DNA of 64,000 nucleotides from Bacteroidota bacterium (lineage in GTDB: Bacteria > Bacteroidota > Bacteroidia > AKYH767-A > 2013-40CM-41-45). The stretch is taken from assembly GCA_003389385.1 (NCBI GenBank), contig QQVM01000022.1, positions 1 through 64,000 of the forward strand. Direction: 5' to 3'. Every line of letters begins with the position of its first letter. Positions within the stretch are counted from its first letter, which is position 1. The translations under genes were made by a program, and so were the position numbers. Under the pieces are notes generated by a model that had not been told where the DNA came from, made no database searches, and saw only the letters and a list, made by a program, of their open reading frames with translations. Positions 1 through 7,200 of this stretch are shown one piece after another.

Positions 1-298
1 ATATGACTTTAATAGTTGCAATTTTAATTATTGCATTCAGAAAGCTGAACAAAATTTCGAGTTATAAAATTGCTAAATTGAGGTTTGCGATTGAGATAGA
101 AAACATAATGATAGGACAGATTGTCCAGCTTTGCGGTGGTGATTTGAAAAAATTTAATAAACTTTACGATCCATAGGTTTCGAACAGTACTGATTACAAA
201 TCCGGCACAGCGGGTGGGAGCGAGGCAGGGCTTGATCAATAAATCACACAGGACACCTGAAGGGTAAATAGATGAACCGGGATTTTATCCGTTTGAAA
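1..298. other. No supported gene; left-edge region
   Basis: This AT-rich stretch lies between the window edge and the stop codon of the minus-strand four-helix-bundle gene. A 71-codon minus-strand frame (24-239) exists, but it has no recognisable family, no signal sequence and no promoter-like element in front of it, so I do not call it. It may hold the tail or 3' region of a gene outside the window. Confidence 0.4.
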
Positions 299-649
299 TC
301 AGGATTTAGTTTTCGTCGCCAGATTTGAAATCATCTTAAACAGAATTTTAGAGATTTCCATGAGTTCGTTTTCAATCAAAGGAAATGTTTTGCTTCCTGT
401 GCTTTTGATGATGTCGATTATTGTGGCACATTCAAATGCCGAGCCGCGTGAGATGACAAGAAAGTTCTTCCTGTCGGCTCTGCTGAACCTGCTGCTTCCT
501 TCAGCGATGTTTAATACTATGCTCGTGGCTGCACTGCGCAACTGGTCTTTTAAAGCTCTGTCCATTTCGCTTTTGGACAAAATTTCTTTTTCCAGTTCTG
601 TGTAAAGCCCCAGCGCTTTTTGATAGACTATCAGCTTGCGGAATTCCAT
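299..649 (-). CDS. Four-helix bundle protein (S23 / intervening-sequence-protein family)
   Basis: A 116-residue protein of the small four-helix bundle family first seen in intervening sequences of 23S rRNA genes (TIGR02436 type). Visible family marks are the opening 'MEFRKLIVYQKAL', the middle 'LRSAATSIVLNIAEGSSR', and 'FLVISRGSAFE', all at the usual spacing and full family length. The predicted structure is all-helical with no signal peptide, so it is probably cytosolic. Family function is not settled; a relative (bAvd) serves diversity-generating retroelements, but no reverse transcriptase or variable repeat is seen here. It stands alone on the minus strand, downstream of tRNA-Asn and a small repeat cluster. 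Family call is firm, role unknown. Confidence 0.85.
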   Translation of the reverse strand: MEFRKLIVYQKALGLYTELEKEILSKSEMDRALKDQLRSAATSIVLNIAEGSSRFSRADRKNFLVISRGSAFECATIIDIIKSTGSKTFPLIENELMEISKILFKMISNLATKTKS

Positions 650-722
650 GCGGTTAAAGCTGGAGCAAAGTATTGGGCACTACAACTTAATATGTAATGG
701 GTAATATAATAAGTGTGAGTTT

Positions 723-810
723 GAGAAACAGGGCGAGTGAACAGTGTTTTAAAACAGAAACAGTGCGAATGAACGGACCTTTTTTATCCTGTTCACTCAC
801 ACTGTTCTTC
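723..810. repeat. Three copies of a ~20-nt unit (two direct, one inverted)
   Basis: Copies at 723-742 and 755-774 match each other at about 17 of 20 positions; read on the minus strand they are of the form GTTCAyTCGCmCTGTTTCT. A third copy, inverted, lies at 791-810 on the plus strand (GTTCACTCACACTGTTC...). Together they can fold into an imperfect hairpin directly downstream of the minus-strand tRNA-Asn. The function may be termination or 3' processing of the tRNA transcript, or it may be a small intergenic repeat; the sequence alone does not decide. Confidence 0.5.
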
Positions 811-823
811 TGCACTTTACATG

Positions 824-897
824 CTCCCCCTCCTGGGCTCGAACCAGGGACCCTCTGATTAACAGTCAGATGCTCTAACCAGCTGAGCTAAGGAGGA
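824..897 (-). tRNA. tRNA-Asn (GTT anticodon)
   Basis: Read on the minus strand, the cloverleaf is complete. The 7-bp acceptor stem TCCTCCT/AGGGGGA has one G-T pair. The D arm is GCTC...GAGC. The anticodon arm TCTGA-CTGTTAA-TCAGA carries anticodon GTT. The T arm CCTGG-TTCGAGC-CCAGG closes it. The discriminator base is G and the 3' CCA is not fully encoded (only CA follows). A strong promoter match lies about 110 bases upstream at 1008-1037. Confidence 0.97.
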
Positions 898-1007
898 TTG
901 TTCCTTCGTTCCGGCCTAACCGGGGCGAAGAGCCAAACCTGCTTTTCTTCAGCAATTCCGGTAAAACCGGAACTAAAGCACACAGAAAAGAGGTGTTTTA
1001 GGGGCGA

Positions 1008-1037
1008 CAAAAGTAAGTATATTTAAGGAAAATCCAA
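1008..1037 (-). promoter_or_regulatory. Bacteroidota-type promoter for tRNA-Asn
   Basis: On the minus strand, TTG (1037-1035) is followed after exactly 19 bases by TACTTTTG (1015-1008). This is an exact match to the Bacteroidota primary sigma pattern (-33 TTG, -7 TAnnTTTG). Transcription would start near 1001 and run into tRNA-Asn through a leader containing the perfect hairpin TTCCGGT-AAA-ACCGGAA (about 953-969). The element lies just upstream of the divergent sugar-kinase start, and a weaker plus-strand box (TATCTTCG, 1038-1045) abuts it. Confidence 0.65.
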
Positions 1038-1064
1038 TATCTTCGCGAAAAAATTTCACTCCAC

Positions 1065-1988
1065 ATGAGCCTTGTCGTCGTCGGTACCGTCGCTTTTGAT
1101 GCCATCGAAACTCCTTTCGGGAAAACAGATAAAATTATCGGCGGAGCTGCCACGTACTCAGGCACTTCCGCAGCATATTTTACAAAGAACATCAAGCTGG
1201 TCTCCGTTGTGGGAGACGATTTCCCTCTGGATATGATCGGGGAATTCAAGCGAATGGGAATGGCAACCGATGGGCTGCAGATCAAAAACGGACAAAAAAC
1301 CTTTTTCTGGTCAGGTCGATATCATGTGGATATGAACACCCGCGATACACTTGATACTCAGCTGAATGTGCTGCTTGATTTCGATCCGGTGATTCCTGAC
1401 TCTTACCAGGACTGTGAATTTCTGATGCTGAGCAATCTCATGCCACAGCTGCAGAAAAAAGTCATTGAGAGAATTCACAAGCGTCCCAAATTAATTGTCA
1501 TGGACACTATGAACTTCTGGATGGAAACGCAGTGGGATGCCTTGATGGATACCATCAAACTGGTTGATGTGCTCACGGTGAATGACTCAGAAGCGCGCCA
1601 GCTTACGCATGAATACTCACTGGTAAAAGCTGCACAGAAAATTTTGCGCATGGGTCCGAAGTACCTCATCATTAAAAAAGGTGAGCACGGTGCTTTGCTT
1701 TTCCATAAAGACCAGGTCTTTTTTGCTCCGGCGCTGCCACTGGAAGATGTCTTCGATCCAACCGGTGCTGGAGATTCCTTTGCAGGTGGTTTCATCGGTT
1801 ACCTCGCACAGACTAGGGACGTATCCTTTGGTAACATGAAGCGCGGAATCATCTATGGGTCGGCCATGGCTTCATTCTGCGTAGAAAAATTCGGACTCGA
1901 AAGGCTTATCGCACTGAAGCAGGATGAAATCGATGAAAGGGTGCAGGAGTTTGTGGACCTTGTTCAGTTTGATATCGCCTTGGTGTAA
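1065..1988 (+). CDS. PfkB/ribokinase-family sugar kinase
   Basis: A 307-residue cytosolic kinase of the ribokinase/PfkB family, which phosphorylates sugars or nucleosides with ATP. The N-terminus has the glycine-rich substrate-site segment 'GGAATYSGTSAAYF'. The C-terminal PfkB signature 'DPTGAGDSFAGG' places the anion hole and catalytic base near residues 234-237 (Asp237). Length is typical. The ATG at 1065 follows a short leader with a possible -7 box at 1038-1045. The gene is divergent from tRNA-Asn and has no metabolic partner next to it, so the substrate cannot be named. Several Bacteroidota carry this PfkB subgroup as a lone gene. Confidence 0.9.
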   Translation: MSLVVVGTVAFDAIETPFGKTDKIIGGAATYSGTSAAYFTKNIKLVSVVGDDFPLDMIGEFKRMGMATDGLQIKNGQKTFFWSGRYHVDMNTRDTLDTQLNVLLDFDPVIPDSYQDCEFLMLSNLMPQLQKKVIERIHKRPKLIVMDTMNFWMETQWDALMDTIKLVDVLTVNDSEARQLTHEYSLVKAAQKILRMGPKYLIIKKGEHGALLFHKDQVFFAPALPLEDVFDPTGAGDSFAGGFIGYLAQTRDVSFGNMKRGIIYGSAMASFCVEKFGLERLIALKQDEIDERVQEFVDLVQFDIALV

Positions 1989-2234
1989 TCAAAGCCCCTT
2001 ACCATACAACAAGAAATTTCCATAGCCAAACAAGCTATTTTATTTTCCTATAGAAATTTAGTGGGCAAACATTTGCCAAACTGAGGTCATTTTTTATACA
2101 TTTAAGTTAAAATTAGGGGTAAAATAACGGCCCCCTTTTATCCATTTAAATTTATTGGACTGAATCTTTGTTCTTGCCTTCAACAAACTTCCTGGTAAAT
2201 ATTTTCAATCAGTAACAAATAGTAATACCACAAA

Positions 2235-3218
2235 ATGAAAAACAAACACGTCATCCTTACGCTCTTTTGTTTCGCTGCATTCACAATGAATGCTAACTGT
2301 CAAATTGCGATTTTAAATCTCGCAGAAGTTCCCAAGATTAAAAGCGGAACAACCTACATTGCAATGAAAGACCCCGAATCAGAGAAAGCAAAAGCATTCA
2401 TTGATATGTTCAAAAGCACATGGACAATTTCTAAATTTTAGTTTATAAAGTATTCTGAAATTGAAAGCCGGCTTTCTCCTGAAAATTCTTTCTTGACAAT
2501 TGGAGGATATGAAACGAATACTCAGTTCGTAAATCTGTATAAAAATGGAAGTCGTAGTAACGGAATAAATTATTCCAACACACATTTATATCTTGAACTA
2601 TGGACGTGTGACCCAAACTTCTTTACAAGGAGAGATCAGAGTAAGAAAAAGAAAGTAGTATTTGATAATTTGGACAAGATTCGCGTTGCCAGAATAGAGC
2701 TGTTCACAGACTTTAAAACTCTGGCCGATCCAGATAATTTATATCAGGTAGAATATGACGGAGACGGACATATTCGCAATTGGGGTCCAGGGATTTTAAA
2801 AAATTACATACAAACGCTTACTAGCTTTTTAAATAAAACCGAAGCCAGAAAACTGTATGATGAGATCTTAAATCCAGCTGAGATTAAAAACTTAAAAAAA
2901 GAAACATTGTTTGTTCCAGATTATACATTGTATAAGTTTAATAAGTTCAACGGAGATGAGTCAAAAAGGCATGATGAAAAGGAATTGTTCAGTGATTATA
3001 AATACAATTACAAATTGTTGACTACCGATGAACTAAATCAAAATATTTTGAAAGGAGATGGAGCATTTTATTACCTGATTTACATCAAGAGCAGCACAGA
3101 TAAATTCTTAAGTGTAATCAACTCGAATACTGGAGAAATTATTTATTCTAAGTATTCTCCGGTATCATATAATATTAAATCAGGTGATTTGAAGGATTTG
3201 TATGATAAGATCAGGTAA
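2235..3218 (+). pseudogene. Secreted hypothetical protein, interrupted by one in-frame TAG
   Basis: Two reading frames, 2235-2438 and 2442-3218, are in the same frame and are separated only by TAG at 2439-2441. Read through, they give one protein of about 327 residues: a signal peptide ('MKNKHVILTLFCFAAFTMNANCQ'-like, ending near residue 23), then a mixed alpha/beta body rich in Tyr, Asn and Lys. The segment across the stop ('TISKF*FIKYSEIES') looks continuous, as expected if a sense codon such as GAG, AAG or CAG changed to TAG. No TAG recoding is known in this phylum. The downstream part has only a TTG (2493) as an early start and would lack a signal peptide. I do not recognise the family. 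It is most likely a recent nonsense pseudogene, or a sequencing error in a live gene. Confidence 0.7.
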
Positions 3219-3271
3219 CAAAAGTAGTCAGCTCAAATTGGTTGGATATTGGAGCATGAAAAGTAGTTTTG

Positions 3272-4030
3272 TCACTTCATGTTTTCCGCAGCCATCAGAT
3301 TCGCGGCAACCTGATTCCAGTTTACTACATTCCACCATGCCTGGAGGTAGTCGCCTCTTCTGTTCTGGTATTTTAGATAATATGCATGCTCCCATACATC
3401 CACTCCGAGAATGGGAACTCCTTTCGTTTCGGCAACATCCATTAGTGGATTGTCCTGATTGGGAGTTGAAGTGATTTCAAGTTTTCCTTCCGCAGTACGT
3501 ATCAGCCATGCCCAGCCGGAACCAAATCTTTTCGAAGCAGCATCATTAAAAGCATTTTTGAATTTGTCCATGCTTCCAAAAGATGAATCAATCGCTTCAG
3601 CTATCATGCCTCCGGGTTGTGATTCGACCTTTCCGCTCATCATTTTCCAAAAAAATGTATGGTTCCAGTGTCCCCCGCCATTGTTACGTATGCCGGTTGG
3701 ATATGAAGACACATTCTTGAGCAAGGATTCCAGCGATGCTTCGATTTTATTTTCCCCCACCAGTCTGTTCAGGTTGTTGACATAACCCTGATGGTGTTTA
3801 CCATGATGAATTTCCATAGTCTGACGATCGATGTAAGGTTCGAGTGCATCATATTCATATGGCAAAGGATCCAAAACAAAGGTTCCTGAGTTTTCTTCAA
3901 GTCTGAGCTCATCTTCTGAAAAGCCCGTCCCATCAAGCTTTAATGGGATGAGCTGCATGGCGAGTCCGCCCATTCCAATGAGCCCTGACTTCTTTAAAAA
4001 TTCACGTCTTGAGCTATAAGATTTTAACAT
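3272..4030 (-). CDS. sodA: Superoxide dismutase (Mn/Fe family), Tat-exported
   Basis: This 252-residue enzyme converts superoxide to oxygen and hydrogen peroxide. The metal ligands are visible: His75 ('MEIHHGKHH'), His124 ('[11 protein letters not shown]'), Asp211 and His215 ('[10 protein letters not shown]'). Gln192 in 'NQDNPLM' matches the active-site Gln of manganese enzymes, so Mn is more likely than Fe. The N-terminus is an apparent Tat signal: 'SSRREFLKK' with the twin arginine, then '[12 protein letters not shown]'. This adds about 50 residues to the usual ~200-residue SOD and implies folding with metal before export to the periplasm. It converges with the broken gene at 2235-3218 and is divergent from the CotH-domain gene. 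Confidence 0.93.
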   Translation of the reverse strand: MLKSYSSRREFLKKSGLIGMGGLAMQLIPLKLDGTGFSEDELRLEENSGTFVLDPLPYEYDALEPYIDRQTMEIHHGKHHQGYVNNLNRLVGENKIEASLESLLKNVSSYPTGIRNNGGGHWNHTFFWKMMSGKVESQPGGMIAEAIDSSFGSMDKFKNAFNDAASKRFGSGWAWLIRTAEGKLEITSTPNQDNPLMDVAETKGVPILGVDVWEHAYYLKYQNRRGDYLQAWWNVVNWNQVAANLMAAENMK

Positions 4031-4180
4031 AGTATCCGGGATTATACTATCAAAATTGCAAAAAATTACGTAAATTCCAATTTATCTTTATTTCTAGCAT
4101 CAATTCGATTCTGATTGTTATTTAACTGTCAGGATTTGATAATTCATTTAAAAACCAAAGACTTAAGGCCCCAGAAATTG

Positions 4181-4188
4181 TACTTTTG
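4181..4188 (+). promoter_or_regulatory. -7 promoter box for the CotH-domain gene
   Basis: TACTTTTG is an exact match to the Bacteroidota -7 element TAnnTTTG. It lies 26 bases before the preferred ATG at 4214. No good -33 TTG is present at the expected spacing. The position argues that the longer frame starting at 4115 is not used. Confidence 0.45.
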
Positions 4189-4213
4189 CAGGGCTTCTGA
4201 ATTGATTGAAATA

Positions 4214-7200
4214 ATGAACCTGAAAACACCAAAAATGTCTGCACTCAAGACAGGACTAAACCTATCTTTTCTTCTGTCTATTGTCATGCTCATGATCTTA
4301 AGCGTTCCTCTCCGCGCTCAGATTGTGATTAATGAAATTTGTCCTTCAAACAGTTCACTTATTTCAAATTTTGATGGGGACCATGATGACTGGATAGAGA
4401 TTTACAATGCTGGAGCATCGAATGTGAATCTTGCGGGTTATGGATTATCGGATGATGCAAGCACTCCGTATAGATTCACTTTTCCTTCAGTGAATCTTGA
4501 TGCAGGACAAAGGCTGTTGATTTTTGCTTCTGATACAAATATTACTACACTGGTAGATCATTACGAAGCGGCTGTGAAAGCATCCAATACATGGAAGTAT
4601 TGGGTTGGCAATAGCGCGCCGGATACCAACTGGAGAAATCTTGGTTTCAATGATGCATCCTGGTCTTCCGGTCAGGGTGGAATAGGCTTTGGTGATGGAG
4701 ATGATGCAACGGTAATTCCGCAAACTATTTCAGTGATGATGCGTCGTTCATTTACTGTTCCGGATACATCACAAATTGTGAAAGCGATTTTCTTCATGGA
4801 TTATGATGACGGATTCGTTGCTTATTTAAACGGAGTTGAGATAGCCAGGTCCAATTTGGGAACAAAAGGTGACAGGCCTGCGCATAATGTATTGGCCCGT
4901 TCGTCACGGGAAGCGAGGATGTTTCAGGGAATGCTTCCTGATTCATTTTACATTGATCCGGTGCTTTTCAAAAGTATCATCAGACAAGGAACTAACGTGC
5001 TTGCTGTGCAGACACACAATGAGTCTGCTTCATCGGCAGATTTAAGTTCGCTTCCTTATCTGACTTTTGGAATGAGGAGTCCGGGCATGACATTCAACAC
5101 TCCTTCATCATGGTTCAGGGCTCCGGCGAAGGAATACTATAATGCGAAATTCAAACTGAGCCGTACAGGAGAAACAGTTTACCTCACCAATGCTTCGGGA
5201 ATTACTATTGATCAGAAGGCCTATGCGAGCATGGACCTCAACCATTCATTCGGCAGAACTCCTGATGGCGGAAGTACCTGGTGTTATTTTAACACTCCCA
5301 CACCTAACGCATCTAACGCTACATCTGTATGTTTTCAGGCTTATGCTTCCCAGCCGGTTTTTTCTGTAAACGCAGGATTTTATCCCGGCACCATGTGGCT
5401 GACATTAAGCACCACCGTTCCTGGGGGCATCATTCGGTATACAATTAATGGTGATGAGCCGACACCTTCCTCGCCATCATATTCTTCTCCTATATTAATC
5501 AGCAATACTGTGACAGTTAGGGCAAGGGTATTTGCAAACGGATATCTTCCGAGTACGATTATCACCAACACTTATTTTATCAATGAAAATCTTCGCCTTC
5601 CTGTATTCACGATCACTACAGATTCACTGAATCTCTGGGACTGGAATACCGGAATCTATGCCCTTGGTCCGAATGCACAGCCGAACTTCCCATACAAAGG
5701 AGCTAATTTCTGGCAAGGCTGGCGCAAACCTGCCGCGATCGAATATTACGATCGTGACAAAAACAGAATCCTTCGCTTCAATGCGGAGATCGGTATTTAC
5801 GGAAACTATTCCATGGGACATCCTCAAAAGAGTTTTGAAATTTCTCTGAGCGACCGTTTTGGTACCGGCGAGATCAATTACGCTCTGATGCCCGATAAGC
5901 CATACGTGAATAAAACAGACAACATCGTTCTTAGAAATTCCGGAACAGATTGGAACGTGACGCATTTCCGTGACGCGCTTATGCAAAGAATCATGAAGCC
6001 GTCATTTTGCGGCTATCTTGGAACGGATCCGGTGAATCTGTTTTTAAACGGAAAGTATTGGGGAGTTTATACAGTGCACGAGAATCATGATCAGCACTGG
6101 ATGAAGAATAATTTCGGATTGAGCAGATCGGAGATTGATTACCTCAAAGAAGCCGGAAGCACTGTGGAGGTGAAAGCAGGCTCCGACACTTCATTCTGGA
6201 CAATGTACAATTATGCAACCACGCAGAATCCCAATGGCGCTCAATACTACAATGAAATGAACCGCATGCTGGACATTCCGGCATACACTGATTATTTCGT
6301 AGCGGAAACGTATTACAATAATGGCGACTGGATAGGCCCCTGGACCAATAACATTAAAATGTGGAGGCCGAATGCTGCCGGAGGAAAGTGGCGTTATCTC
6401 TTGTATGACCTGGACTTCGGGATGAACTATGCGGGCTCTGTGAACGACAACCGTATACAGATCGCGAGAAATCCTCAGGCTTTTTCTCACAGCTCTGAAA
6501 TGTTTGATGCTATTCTCAAGAATCCCACTTACAAGTCATATTTCATCAACCGCTATGCGGATATGATCAATACAATTTTTCTTCCTTCTAATGTAGATGC
6601 AATACTTCACTCCTTTCAGGACAGCATGGCTCCGGATATGCCGCGGCATTTTGCCACCTGGGGAAGTAACATGAGCAACTGGCAAACCAATATAAACCGT
6701 GTTACTTCTTTCGCTACAGCAAGACCTGCGATTGTGAGGAATCAGATTCAAAGTGAATTCGGGATGACCGGACAAGTGACGCTGACACTGAATGTTTCAC
6801 CTGCCGGAGCTGGAAGAATACAGATTTCTACAATCACTCCCGGAAGCTATCCCTGGTCTGGGGTTTACTTCAACGGAAATCCTGTCAACATCACAGCGAT
6901 ACCGAATCCCGGATTCAGCTTCAGTCACTGGAGTTCTCCTGTGGTGATCGGCCCGAGCAATACCAATCAAAGTCTGACTCGTAACTTTACATCCACTGAT
7001 CAGATCACCGCACATTTTACCGGATCAGCTGTTGCACCACTCATCACATTCACCGAAATCAACTACAACTCTTCGGCATCACTCAATCCCGGCGACTGGG
7101 TTGAGCTGCATAACTATGGAAGCACTTCGATTGATCTCAGCGGATGGAAGTTCAGGGATGAAGAAGATAATCATACATACAATATTCCTCTGGGAACTGT

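Noticed and set aside
24-239. 71-codon minus-strand frame at the left edge
   Set aside because: No family, signal or promoter support; composition looks like non-coding AT-rich sequence.
299-649. Four-helix protein as part of a diversity-generating retroelement
   Set aside because: No reverse transcriptase and no template/variable repeat pair in the window.
723-810. CRISPR-like array
   Set aside because: Only three imperfect copies in mixed orientation, with irregular spacing and no cas genes.
2439-2441. TAG as a recoded (pyrrolysine) codon
   Set aside because: Pyrrolysine use is not known in Bacteroidota and no supporting genes are visible; a nonsense mutation or sequencing error is simpler.
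4115-4213. Longer start for the CotH-domain protein
   Set aside because: It would place 33 residues before the signal peptide and would include the -7 promoter box.
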